DNA from: UBA5794 sp963714375
GTDB taxonomy: Bacteria; Actinomycetota; Acidimicrobiia; Spongiisociales; UBA5794
Reading direction: 5' to 3'
Assembly (NCBI GenBank): GCA_963714375.1
Contig: CAVQOG010000006.1
Span: 186,001-250,000, forward strand
DNA length: 64,000 bases
A program made the position numbers and the translations under genes. This document shows, in pieces, positions 26,020 through 34,944 of the stretch; the first letter of the stretch is position 1, and the number at the start of each line of letters is the position of its first letter. The notes below the pieces were generated by a model. It saw nothing but the letters and a program-made list of their open reading frames with translations. It searched no databases and had not been told where the DNA came from.

Positions 26020-27220
26020 GACCTGTTCCGTTCAGAGCGGCGTTGTATGCGTCGAGAAGGTTTGGCACTTGGTGGGGCCAGGCGAGCCGATCTGCGACCC
26101 GAGCCGCTGCCCGCGTCCCCAGGTCGTGGCGAACGTCGGGGTTGTCGAGCAGGTAGACAATCTTCTTTGCGAAATCGGATCTGTTGTTTCGCTCCGCGTA
26201 GACCGCTGTTTCCCCCGAAGTGATTCGCGCTTCGGGCAGATCGTATTGGACAACCGGCTTCGCCATGGCCATGTATTCCATCGTCTTTACCAGAGTCGAG
26301 GCTTCGGTAAGAGGCGTGGCGATTTCGGGGACGACACACACATCTGCCTCGCCAAGGCTGGCAACGAGAGCGTCACCAGTCAGATAGCCCGTGAAAGTGA
26401 CGTTGCGGTCCAACCCCCGCTGCACGGTGAGTGATTGAAGTTCGGCGAGACCGGTGCCGTCACCGATGATGACAAACTCCGCGTCTCGACCATGAGAATT
26501 CACGACGTCGTCGATCACAGCCAAGTAGATGTCCAATCCTTCCTGTTCGCCGATGATCCCCATGTAGCAAACGACGTCCCTTCGTTCGCTACGCTGTTCG
26601 GCTGCACGGATGCCCGGGTGAAATCGTTCAATGTCGGGCCCGTTGCGGACAACAAATACATCCTCTGGCAACCGGCCACCCCTGGCAATGGCAGCTCTCT
26701 TCATCGTTTCATTCGAAGTAATCACGATATTTGCCGCTTTGTAGGAAGCACGCTCGCAAACACGGAGGGCTCTCCACACCGCGTTCTTATTGCCGAATTT
26801 CGCCTGGTATACCTCGGGGCTAAGATCGTGTTGGTCGAAAATGACACGAACACCAAACAAGCGTAGGAGTCGCCCGACGATGAAGGCGACATCGGGGGGA
26901 TTGGCAATATGCACGATGTCGACGCCTCTGAACAATGTGACATACACGGAGAGAGCAATCTCCCAAAACGTCGAATTCAGGTATTCGATCACGTACTGCC
27001 ATGGCTTGCCGGCTTCGATCAATCGAGGATGTCGCAGCACTCTGATGCCGTCGATCTTCTCTCGAAGGGCTCCGGCCATGGCAGTACGGGGAGCGATGAC
27101 CGTGACGTCGTATCCGGCGTCCTGGAGAGATCGCGCCTCTTGCCACACTCTCCGATCGAATGGGACGTTGTTGTTCTCAACAATCATGAGCACCTTTTTC
27201 CCAACGTGAGATGGGTTCAT
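26012..27220 (-). CDS. GT4-family glycosyltransferase
   Basis: 402 residues from ATG 27220, which overlaps the sugar-transferase stop (ATGA). GT-B fold: N-terminal VLMIVENNNVPFDRRVWQEA and VIFDQHDLSPEVY, C-terminal donor site with CYMGIIGEQEGLDI, FVIIGDGTGL, and EATTPLTE-like ATPLTEASTLVKTMEYMAMAKPV. It transfers a sugar from a nucleotide donor to a lipid-linked intermediate on the cytoplasmic side. The specific sugar cannot be told. Confidence 0.9.
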   Translation of the reverse strand: MNPSHVGKKVLMIVENNNVPFDRRVWQEARSLQDAGYDVTVIAPRTAMAGALREKIDGIRVLRHPRLIEAGKPWQYVIEYLNSTFWEIALSVYVTLFRGVDIVHIANPPDVAFIVGRLLRLFGVRVIFDQHDLSPEVYQAKFGNKNAVWRALRVCERASYKAANIVITSNETMKRAAIARGGRLPEDVFVVRNGPDIERFHPGIRAAEQRSERRDVVCYMGIIGEQEGLDIYLAVIDDVVNSHGRDAEFVIIGDGTGLAELQSLTVQRGLDRNVTFTGYLTGDALVASLGEADVCVVPEIATPLTEASTLVKTMEYMAMAKPVVQYDLPEARITSGETAVYAERNNRSDFAKKIVYLLDNPDVRHDLGTRAAARVADRLAWPHQVPNLLDAYNAALNGTGHG

Positions 27221-27900
27221 CGTGCACCGTCCCCGCGAATCAACACACGAGGGGTTGACGCCACGATTCTCCAGTCGAGACCAATGCTCCAGATTTCGAC
27301 GTAGCGCACATCGAGGTCGAGCATCTCCAGCATGCTCAGCCGGTTGCGCCCACTCACCTGCCAAAGGCCGGTTATTCCTGGCCGAACCTCGAGACGGTGC
27401 AGGTGCGCGGGGAAGTACAGATCGACTTCCATTTGAAGCGCCGGGCGGGGACCGACGATCGACATCTCACCCCGCAAGACGTTCACGAGCTGTGGGAGCT
27501 CGTCGAGACTGAATCTGCGGAGAATCCCACCGATACGAGTGATTCTCGGATCGTTCTCGAGCTTGAAAACTCCATCGCTGGTTGAGGCCTCACTTGCGCC
27601 GGTTAGCTGCGTCGTGATGATTTCGCGGTGAGCGGTGTCATCGTTGTCAATCTTCATCGTTCGGAACTTGAGCATTGTGAAAGGAGTGCCGTTCAGCCCG
27701 ATCCGTTGCTGTCGAAAAAGGGCGGAGCCACGACTTGTTGTACTCACGAGGACAGCTACCAGGATCAGCACCGGTGACAAGAGGACAGAAGCAGTGATGG
27801 CCACCGCAAGATCTTGGATCCGTTTTGTCCTCGATCGGACACTTGCATGGCTCCCGTGTTTGTGGAAGTGGTGAGGTTTTTCGATCGGAACGCCGCTCAT
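27217..27900 (-). CDS. Undecaprenyl-phosphate sugar phosphotransferase (bacterial sugar transferase)
   Basis: 227 residues, the short monotopic form with one N-terminal membrane segment (about 29-52). Core motifs of the PF02397 family are present: LFRQQRIGLNGTPFTMLKFRTM, ENDPRITRIGGILRRFSLDELPQLVNVLRGEMSIVGPRP, and RPGITGLWQVSGRN. It puts the first sugar-1-phosphate on undecaprenyl phosphate and so starts the repeat unit. The start overlaps the upstream glycosyltransferase stop. Confidence 0.93.
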   Translation of the reverse strand: MSGVPIEKPHHFHKHGSHASVRSRTKRIQDLAVAITASVLLSPVLILVAVLVSTTSRGSALFRQQRIGLNGTPFTMLKFRTMKIDNDDTAHREIITTQLTGASEASTSDGVFKLENDPRITRIGGILRRFSLDELPQLVNVLRGEMSIVGPRPALQMEVDLYFPAHLHRLEVRPGITGLWQVSGRNRLSMLEMLDLDVRYVEIWSIGLDWRIVASTPRVLIRGDGAR

Positions 27901-29078
27901 GACTGCATCACCTCAAGAGTCGTGTTGACGAGAATGGCCTTCTGGTGTTCCCATCCGTACTCCGACTCGAGGAGACTCAGAGCTTTGGCCGCAAGAGTCT
28001 TCCCCAAGGAGGGATCTGAAGCTAAGCGCACCATGGCTTCCGCCAGAGAATCAGGATCGTCCGGGGTAAAGAACGCTATTGAGTCGTCGTCGAAGTAAGC
28101 GGCGATCGAGCGAAGGCGACTGGCTATGACGGGTTTGCCGAAGATGGTGTAGTCAAACATCTTGTTGGTGTGAATGAGATGGGAATACGGAGAAGCTCTC
28201 ATGGCGATTACCCCAGCGTCTGCGCGGTCGAGTTCGCAAACGAGCTGCTCAATGCTTAGCCACCCGAGTACCGTGACAGACTCGGTCAGATCAAGATCCT
28301 TGATCATCTGCTCGATGCGCGACTGGTCTGTTCCCGAACCAGAAATCCGAACTCGGATTTTCGGATCGGTTTGGATTGCTCGCTTGGTCGCCGCCAAGAT
28401 GAGATCGTGACCATAGCGACCTTCGATGGTCCCGTTGCAAACGATCGTGAAATGGTCGGGATCGGGTCGACACGAAGGCTCGCGGTGGTCGAGGAGATGA
28501 TGCCCGTCCGGACCATTGAGCACCACCACAATACTTGACCCAGCAGCCCCGCGTTCGATGAACCGCGCACGCAACTCTGCTGTCACTGTGAATACGCTGT
28601 CTGCGTAGCGAATCGCCCATCGCTCCTGAGCCTTCAGGAGCTTGGACAGTCGTTGGTTGCCGTAGATCGTTTCGTACAGCTCAGGCACTGGTTCCTTCAT
28701 GAACAGCGTGACTTTGGCCCCGAAGAGTCGAGGGATCAGCGTGGCGAACACGAGAGTGTCCGGCATGGTGTTCACCTGAATCACATCGAGGTGATACCTG
28801 ATATGGAGCCATGTGAGCACTGCCGCGGTCGCGATCATGAACCGGCCATAGTCCCACAGGTATCGAAGCGTGCCTCCGCGTCTTCTCTTTCCGGGGATTC
28901 GATGGATATTCACGCCATCGACGATCTCAAGACCGCCCTTGTTTCCACCTGTCATCTGCACGATGTGGACGTCGAACCCCGCGTCACGGAACGCCTCGGC
29001 CTCGCGTTTCACCGGCAGTTCGTAGAAGTTCTGCTGTCGAACGATGCAGATTCGAGGCGACTTGGAACGGCGGCTCAT
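27897..29078 (-). CDS. GT4-family glycosyltransferase
   Basis: 393 residues from ATG 29078, overlapping the polymerase stop (ATGA). GT-B fold with ICIVRQQNFYELPVKREAEAFRDAGFDVHIV at the N-terminus. The donor-binding half has FTIVCNGTIEGRYGHDLIL, SVTVLGWLSIEQLVCEL and HTNKMFDYTIFGKPVIASR. It is the second GT4 in the operon and presumably adds another sugar of the repeat unit. Confidence 0.88.
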   Translation of the reverse strand: MSRRSKSPRICIVRQQNFYELPVKREAEAFRDAGFDVHIVQMTGGNKGGLEIVDGVNIHRIPGKRRRGGTLRYLWDYGRFMIATAAVLTWLHIRYHLDVIQVNTMPDTLVFATLIPRLFGAKVTLFMKEPVPELYETIYGNQRLSKLLKAQERWAIRYADSVFTVTAELRARFIERGAAGSSIVVVLNGPDGHHLLDHREPSCRPDPDHFTIVCNGTIEGRYGHDLILAATKRAIQTDPKIRVRISGSGTDQSRIEQMIKDLDLTESVTVLGWLSIEQLVCELDRADAGVIAMRASPYSHLIHTNKMFDYTIFGKPVIASRLRSIAAYFDDDSIAFFTPDDPDSLAEAMVRLASDPSLGKTLAAKALSLLESEYGWEHQKAILVNTTLEVMQS

Positions 29079-30484
29079 GCGTGGACTCCGATTCGGCACT
29101 CTTCAGTTGACTGATCGATGAGTGCCCTCTGTATCTGTGCCATCGCCAGCAACGGGAACAGGAGGTCGGCAACTCCCCGCATGGTCAGGTGGGGATCGAA
29201 CACGGTTAGTACGATGATGAGCCACAAGCCGACGAACGCTCCCACGCCGATGGCTTTCAAGCCTCCGGTGTTGTTGGCAATGGTCTTGCGCAACATCTGC
29301 AGAGTCGATCGAGCGAAGTACACGAAGGAGATGACGAGGGGGATTCCTCCACTCCAAAGCAGCCAGAGATAGCCACTCTCTATGAACACCCAGTGGCGCC
29401 ACGCCTCAGGTGCAGGTATCCGCGCGGACGGTCGTACTCCAAACAAGATATTCCACCCGTTGGCGAAACGGGGAAGAACGAATGATCCGAGGTTGTCGAT
29501 ACGTCCGGACCAACTTTGAGGCAATCCAGAGGCGGTCTGGAATCCGGTCACTCGGTTGGCTATCACGGGCCAAGCGAGAGCCACCCCGATTGCCCCGGCC
29601 ATTGCCCCGAGCTTGAGAACTCGGCGGAGGTCTCCAAACGCGATGCCGAGAGTGATAGTGGCTACCACGATTCCGAGGAATCCGGAGAACTGTCCAGCGG
29701 CAATTGCACCGAGGACGTAGAGGATCACAAGGCCGTACAACCAGTTCCGCGTGGCTCCCCGGGCCTCCCTGAGCAAAGACAATGCCGCTGCCGCGGCAAT
29801 CAGGCAGATGTCGGCGACCGCAAACGTCAGGGCCAAGGTCGAAGCTCCGCGCCCTACATCGGCAACCTGCCCTTGGAAGGCCGGATACCAAGTAAAGAGC
29901 AGCTCGGGAACACCAAACAGCCCCAGGGCCTGGAGGACCCCCACGAATGCGACGATGGCGGTCGAGCCGAGAGCTACCGACAGCGATGTGGTTGCCTCGG
30001 CTGATGTGCGAATTGCCACGCGAAACACGACGTAGAGGGCCAGATACTTCCAAAACACACTGGCATAGAGAATGTCGTCGCTTGTGATTGGCTCACCCTG
30101 GGCGAAGCGCCACAACAGCGAAACCATTGAGCCGGTTATGGCAACCGCAACGACAGCGATGTCAACCTTCGTGAAACGCGGTTGGTAGCGGTGGCCCGAC
30201 AGCATCCGAGCCACACCCCGAACCATGAGACCTCCGATGATCAAGACCAGTAGGGCCTCATGAATGCGGAGAACCGGAAGAAAGAGATCTCGGGTGATAC
30301 CCGCAACCAACGGGGTTACCGCGAGGTACGTGTATGCGCCCGCTGCTGGTCGAAACGCGACGATAGCGACGAGACCCATCGCCAGCAGAGCAGCAGCGGC
30401 GAGAGTGCCCCCAACCACGACGATTCCAGCACCGAACGCCACCGCCAGAACCGGAGTCGCGCGACGGAATGCGATCTCAAGCAT
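29075..30484 (-). CDS. O-antigen ligase/polymerase (Wzy/WaaL-like) membrane protein
   Basis: 469 residues with about 11-12 hydrophobic segments. A large extracellular loop carries GFQTASGLPQSWSGRIDNLGS and FGVRPSARIPAPEAWRHWVFIESGYLWLLWSGG. The loop plus IESGYLxxLWxGG is typical of Wzy/WaaL proteins. It would polymerise exported repeat units outside the membrane. Sequence conservation in this family is low, so the call depends partly on its place after the flippase. Confidence 0.82.
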   Translation of the reverse strand: MLEIAFRRATPVLAVAFGAGIVVVGGTLAAAALLAMGLVAIVAFRPAAGAYTYLAVTPLVAGITRDLFLPVLRIHEALLVLIIGGLMVRGVARMLSGHRYQPRFTKVDIAVVAVAITGSMVSLLWRFAQGEPITSDDILYASVFWKYLALYVVFRVAIRTSAEATTSLSVALGSTAIVAFVGVLQALGLFGVPELLFTWYPAFQGQVADVGRGASTLALTFAVADICLIAAAAALSLLREARGATRNWLYGLVILYVLGAIAAGQFSGFLGIVVATITLGIAFGDLRRVLKLGAMAGAIGVALAWPVIANRVTGFQTASGLPQSWSGRIDNLGSFVLPRFANGWNILFGVRPSARIPAPEAWRHWVFIESGYLWLLWSGGIPLVISFVYFARSTLQMLRKTIANNTGGLKAIGVGAFVGLWLIIVLTVFDPHLTMRGVADLLFPLLAMAQIQRALIDQSTEECRIGVHA

Positions 30485-32120
30485 CCTGTGGCTTTCTGAA
30501 GACAGCGATCAGCTCGTCGAGCTCGGAAGAGTGACGGGCCCGCTGAAGGGCCAGATAGACAACGATGACAACCCCCGCACCGACGACGGCTTCGGTGAAC
30601 CTTCCAGGCAAACCCACTGAGCGGGCAAGGGTTGCAGAAGCTGCACCGACACCGACAGCGAATATGGCGATTCCAATACTGGCCGGCTGGACGAATCCCT
30701 TTGCAGAGCTGCAAAGGACAGGAATCGAACGCTGCAGAGACCTGTGCAGCCCGAAGCCAGCGAGAAGATCCGCGACAGAGATGCCCAGGCAGAGTATGGC
30801 GAGTACCACGACTCCGTTTCCGACTGTGAGGGCAACGAACATTCCGACGAATGTGAGGGAGACCCTGACGGCGGCAGCGATCAGGGGTCTTCGTGCGTCA
30901 CGACGGCTGTAGCACGCAGAGGTTGCCGCGACAAACAGAGATTCTCCGATGACGGCGGGAGCCAAGGTCCCAATGGCTACCGCAGCCAATGTGATTCCCA
31001 GTGTCGACGCCATTTCCCCATAGGTGACGGCTCGAGCGAAAGGGACGGCCAACGCAGCGAGGAGCAGGCTGGCTGGTACCGCGACGAACAGGATCAGATT
31101 GATGCCGTTGCGATATATGCCGAGGAACCGACCCTCGTCGTTTCCGTTGAAGGCTCGCGAGAGGCGTGGAAGCTGAGCGGTCGTCACCGGCCGCGCCGCA
31201 AGGGCTACTGGCAGATTGAAAAAGTACCGTCCGAGTTGAAACGCCACGACGCCACCGGGGATGCTTCCGGCTACCACCAGTGGCCCGATGAGGCGTGCGC
31301 CGGTCAGTGCGGCAAATCCGCTCGATGGGATGGCCAGTCTCATCGTATGACGAACAACGGGGTTCCTCCAGCCGGCCTGTGGGCGCAACGTGATTCCCAC
31401 GCGCCACGCTCCCCACCATTGCAAGGCAGCGTGTAGTCCGACGGCAGCCGTGCTCCCCAAGCCGAGCAAGAGCAGCTGACCCGTGCTCACATCTCCTACC
31501 TCAATCCCAACACCGTAGATTGCTGCCGAGGTACCCATGACGATCATGATTCCGACGTTCTCAACCGCCGGAGCGGCGACTGCCAGACGAAACTTGCTAA
31601 AGCTGTTTTGAACGGCTACTCCGGTGGCGGCGAGCGCGTACAGGATGGCCTGAGGCATCAGCATCGCCAACAACGGCCAACCCACATGCAATTGATCAGC
31701 CCGGACATTGGCGTCGGGTACGAGCATGGTGAGGAGACCAAGAACGACCGAACCTGCGGCGATTATCGCGATGACCGCGGCCGTGAACACAACGATGAGC
31801 ACTCCGAGGAACCCTCCTGCCAGGCGTTCGGCGGCCCTTGTTTCCTTGAGGTCGAGCAGTTTGATCATCGATGGCACCAACATCGCGACTATCAATGGGC
31901 CGGTCAGCAACTCAAATGTGAGGTTCGGGAGCACGGAGGTCGCTTGGAAGAGGTTGCCGAAGAACGTCGGTCCCAGGACTGCGGCGATCGCGGCAAAACG
32001 ACCGAAGCCGGTGATTCTGCTGACAAGGGTCCAGCCCGCGACGGCAACGGAGTCTCCCGCTATCCGGTTGTCGTCCGCCGATGGGCCCTCGGGGCCGACA
32101 GGATCGGCATCAGTGATCAT
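30477..32120 (-). CDS. MOP-superfamily lipid-linked oligosaccharide flippase (MurJ/MviN-like)
   Basis: 547 residues from ATG 32120, overlapping the Wzz-like stop. About 14 membrane segments are visible. N-terminal GWTLVSRITGFGRFAAIAAVLGPTFFGNLFQATSVLPN resembles MurJ/MviN more than a classical Wzx. Next to a polymerase and co-polymerase it most likely flips the undecaprenyl-linked repeat unit rather than lipid II. The C-terminal ~25 residues are charged and cytoplasmic. Confidence 0.85.
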   Translation of the reverse strand: MITDADPVGPEGPSADDNRIAGDSVAVAGWTLVSRITGFGRFAAIAAVLGPTFFGNLFQATSVLPNLTFELLTGPLIVAMLVPSMIKLLDLKETRAAERLAGGFLGVLIVVFTAAVIAIIAAGSVVLGLLTMLVPDANVRADQLHVGWPLLAMLMPQAILYALAATGVAVQNSFSKFRLAVAAPAVENVGIMIVMGTSAAIYGVGIEVGDVSTGQLLLLGLGSTAAVGLHAALQWWGAWRVGITLRPQAGWRNPVVRHTMRLAIPSSGFAALTGARLIGPLVVAGSIPGGVVAFQLGRYFFNLPVALAARPVTTAQLPRLSRAFNGNDEGRFLGIYRNGINLILFVAVPASLLLAALAVPFARAVTYGEMASTLGITLAAVAIGTLAPAVIGESLFVAATSACYSRRDARRPLIAAAVRVSLTFVGMFVALTVGNGVVVLAILCLGISVADLLAGFGLHRSLQRSIPVLCSSAKGFVQPASIGIAIFAVGVGAASATLARSVGLPGRFTEAVVGAGVVIVVYLALQRARHSSELDELIAVFRKPQDA

Positions 32121-33829
32121 TCTCTTCGACCGAATTGGGTGGCTATCACCACCCATGTGACGGCCATTGCACCCCCAACAAGCAAACCGAGGGCGGCTGC
32201 CCGAACGGGTGTCAGTCCAGCGGCGCTGTCGATCGCGTGTGCCGGAGCGAGCACGGCCACCCGGGTCGCGGCAATCTGATCGAGTTCGATACCGACTTTG
32301 AGAGTTTGAAGTTCCTGCAATTCCGAGCGCAGAACAGCCCGCTCATTACGTAGGCCGTTTGCAGCACTTCGCGTCGCTGAGTCCGTCAACTCAAGCGACT
32401 GTCCTTCCATCACTATTTCCGCGAGCCGTGCTTCGACGCCTTCGATCTCGCCTTCAACGAACGTGATGGATCCAGGCGGTGCAGCTTCGGCAGCCCGAAG
32501 ATCGAAGAGTCTTCCTTCAAGAATCGCCAGCTGTGCCTGAGCCACATTGCGTTGGGATTCGATGTGCAGACGTGTTGCCGCATTTGCCCCCTCCTCCGCT
32601 TCCAGAGTCGCCAGCTCACTGTCGAGCTCGGCCGCCTGAGACTCCAGCAGTTCGATCTGGGATTCGACGAACCGTAGCTCGTCTTGTCCGCTCGGCCGGT
32701 TGGCTACTTCAAGATAGGAGGCGACAATCGCCTCATCGATTGCTAGTGCCGTATCCGGATCCGACGCCGTGACAGTGAACCGAAGAATCGTGCTTCCGCC
32801 AACAATTCTCGAGCTGAACGATTGTCGCAACTCGGCGACCGAAATGTTGAATTGTTCGCTGACGGGGGCGAGGACTGTTTGGCTCTGAGCGACAACGTTG
32901 AGACTCTCCAATTGACGCTGGATCTGCTCGCCACCAAGTCCCGATATGGACACGACAACATCACTCTCAGCCGCGGCCCTCGTGGGTTGGAACAACGCGT
33001 ATAGGGTTGTCACCATCATGGTACCAACGACGATCACGGCCCCCCAAAACAGTATTCGATAGGGCGCCGGCAGTCCCCGAAATCTCCCAACCACAGATCG
33101 GTTGCTGCCCCCATCCTTTTCTTCACCCGGCTCGTGATGGTCCGCAAGATCAGTATCGGGATCGGGAGGCTGGTGTGTTTCTTGTGGGGGTGTTGTGCCG
33201 TCTTCCGACTCGTGATGGTCCGCAAGATCAGTATCGGGATCGGGAGGCTGGTGTGTTTCTTGTGGGGGTGTTGTGCCGTCTTCCGACTCGTGATGGTCCG
33301 CAAGATCAGTATCGGGATCGGGAGGCTGGTGTGTTTCTTGTGGGGGTGTTGTGCCGTCTTCCGACTCGTGATGGTCCGCGAGATCGGACTTGGAACCGGG
33401 GAACCGCAGTGCACTGGGTGGGAATTGCGCGTCAAAGCCGTCCGGTTGAGGTTCATCGACTTGTCCGTCACTGAGTTCATCGGAGATTCGAGCGTCGCTT
33501 GGGTCGCTGAATTGTTCGAAGATATCGGGCGCAGATTGAGACGGCTGAAGCGGTATGGGCCATTCGACATCCGCGGCGGGCAGCGGGTCGACTGACGAAT
33601 CGACTTGTGTTTCGACCGGTTCGGGGTCGACTTGGTCACCATCGCCCCCGTGACGCCGAGAGTCATCCAGCACTTGATTTACCACATCGGTGTCAACCGA
33701 GTTCAACGGGGTGGTGATACTGAGACCAAGATCTTGCATGCGTTTGAGCAGCTCACCTGAAGAGATGTTCAGCAGCTTTGCCAGCTCGTATATCCGCATG
33801 CTGTCGGAAGAGCTGGACACACCTGTCAC
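32117..33829 (-). CDS. Wzz-like polysaccharide co-polymerase with N-terminal IF2_N domain and repeat linker
   Basis: 570 residues. Residues 11-55 (MRIYELAKLLNISSGELLKR ... TDVVNQVL) match the IF2_N module of translation factor IF-2. Residues 56-250 are an acidic, Pro-rich linker with three identical 26-residue repeats (149-226). Membrane helices are at about 257-280 and 545-565. Between them lies a Wzz-type periplasmic domain with a coiled coil (about 375-470, RFVESQIELLESQAAELDSE). Wzz proteins set chain length in Wzy-dependent export. The start is GTG 33829, overlapping the aminotransferase stop; ATG 33799 would start exactly at IF2_N. No tyrosine-kinase domain is attached. Confidence 0.85.
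   Translation of the reverse strand: MTGVSSSSDSMRIYELAKLLNISSGELLKRMQDLGLSITTPLNSVDTDVVNQVLDDSRRHGGDGDQVDPEPVETQVDSSVDPLPAADVEWPIPLQPSQSAPDIFEQFSDPSDARISDELSDGQVDEPQPDGFDAQFPPSALRFPGSKSDLADHHESEDGTTPPQETHQPPDPDTDLADHHESEDGTTPPQETHQPPDPDTDLADHHESEDGTTPPQETHQPPDPDTDLADHHEPGEEKDGGSNRSVVGRFRGLPAPYRILFWGAVIVVGTMMVTTLYALFQPTRAAAESDVVVSISGLGGEQIQRQLESLNVVAQSQTVLAPVSEQFNISVAELRQSFSSRIVGGSTILRFTVTASDPDTALAIDEAIVASYLEVANRPSGQDELRFVESQIELLESQAAELDSELATLEAEEGANAATRLHIESQRNVAQAQLAILEGRLFDLRAAEAAPPGSITFVEGEIEGVEARLAEIVMEGQSLELTDSATRSAANGLRNERAVLRSELQELQTLKVGIELDQIAATRVAVLAPAHAIDSAAGLTPVRAAALGLLVGGAMAVTWVVIATQFGRRE
33131..33364. repeat. Three identical 78-bp tandem repeats in the Wzz-like gene
   Basis: Copies at 33131-33208, 33209-33286 and 33287-33364 are identical base for base. 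A partial, diverged fourth copy starts at 33365. The unit is 26 codons (DLADHHESEDGTTPPQETHQ then PPDPDT), so gain or loss of copies keeps the frame. Perfect identity suggests recent amplification or ongoing slippage. Confidence 0.95.
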
Positions 33830-34944
33830 AGGACGGCCCGTTCCGCTCGAACCGACGAGTGATCTCGCACGGCTACCACCGTGGCTTCGATCTGGGCGTC
33901 GGTGATGTGGGGGAAGATGGGTAGCGAGATCTGACGACGGGCTGCATCTTCAGCGATAGGCAGTTCTGTCCCATTCGAGTCGAGATATGGTCTTTGCCGA
34001 TGACAGGGAATCGGATAGTGAAGACCCGTCGAGATGCCCGCAGCTGAGAGCGATTCGGCCAGGCCATCGCGGTCGTCGGTGCGCACGACATAGAGGTGAA
34101 AAACCGATTCGGCTTCAGTTCGCTGTGATGTGAGTTCGACAAAGGGACCCAGCATCTCGTCGTACAGGGCGGCCGCCCGCCGGCGGCCCTCGTTCCAGCT
34201 GTCAAGTCTCAACAGCTTGGCACTGAGAACGGCTGCTTGGATGGCGTCGAGGCGACTGTTCACTCCCACCTCGTCGTGTGTGTATCGACTGTGTCCCCGT
34301 CCGTGGTTCGAGAGTTGCCGTACTTTGTTCGCGAGAGCGGTGTCGTTGGTCACGACAGCACCACCGTCACCAAAGGCTCCGAGGTTCTTGCCTGGGTAGA
34401 AGCTGAAACACGCAGCCCGTGCCGAGGATCCGACGCGTCGACCCTCCCATCGGGCGCCGTGCGCTTGGGCGGCGTCCTCGATTACTGCCAATCCTGCGCG
34501 GTCGGCGACAGCAAGGATTGCGGTCATATCGACAGGTTGTCCGTAGAGGTGTACCGGGATCACCGCCGCAGTACTGGGCGTGATGGCATCAGCGACTCCA
34601 GCCGCGGTGATCAACAGAGTTCCAGGGTCGACGTCTACAAAAACCGGCGTGGCACCCGTGGCAGCGACGGCGGAAGCGGTCGCAATGAACGTGTTGGTCG
34701 GGACGATGACCTCGTCACCAGGCCCGATGCCCAGAGCGACCAGCACCAACTCGATCGCGTCGGTGCCGTTGGCAACACCAACAGCGTGACGTGTCTCACA
34801 ATACGATGCCCAACTCTCCTCGAATTCCATCACGTGGGGACCCCCCACAAAGATGGAGCTGGTCATGATCTCGTCCCATATGGCGTCGAGCTCGGGGCGA
34901 ACCTCGTTGGTCATCGCAAAGAGATCGAGAAACGGTACGTTCAT
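33826..34944 (-). CDS. DegT/DnrJ/EryC1-family PLP-dependent sugar aminotransferase
   Basis: 372 residues, full length. Signatures are VGGPHVMEFEESWASYC, GVANGTDAIELVLVALG, DEVIVPTNTFIATASAV, EDAAQAHGARW, the PLP-lysine in FYPGKNLGAFGDGG, and NSRLDAIQAAVL. It transfers an amino group to a keto-sugar nucleotide. Paired with the upstream Gfo/Idh dehydrogenase, it fits the WlbA-WlbE (3-amino-sugar uronate) type of pathway; the exact sugar is an inference. ATGA overlap with the upstream gene. Confidence 0.9.
   Translation of the reverse strand: MNVPFLDLFAMTNEVRPELDAIWDEIMTSSIFVGGPHVMEFEESWASYCETRHAVGVANGTDAIELVLVALGIGPGDEVIVPTNTFIATASAVAATGATPVFVDVDPGTLLITAAGVADAITPSTAAVIPVHLYGQPVDMTAILAVADRAGLAVIEDAAQAHGARWEGRRVGSSARAACFSFYPGKNLGAFGDGGAVVTNDTALANKVRQLSNHGRGHSRYTHDEVGVNSRLDAIQAAVLSAKLLRLDSWNEGRRRAAALYDEMLGPFVELTSQRTEAESVFHLYVVRTDDRDGLAESLSAAGISTGLHYPIPCHRQRPYLDSNGTELPIAEDAARRQISLPIFPHITDAQIEATVVAVRDHSSVRAERAVL

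Noticed and set aside
33131..33390. CRISPR-like array
   Set aside because: The repeats are directly adjacent 78-bp units with no spacers and keep a coding frame.
33134..33595. Plus-strand 153-codon ORF with a repeated hydrophobic MVRKISIGIGRLVCFLWG motif
   Set aside because: It is the antisense of the 78-bp repeats in the Wzz-like gene; the repeat creates the frame. No ribosome site or family match.
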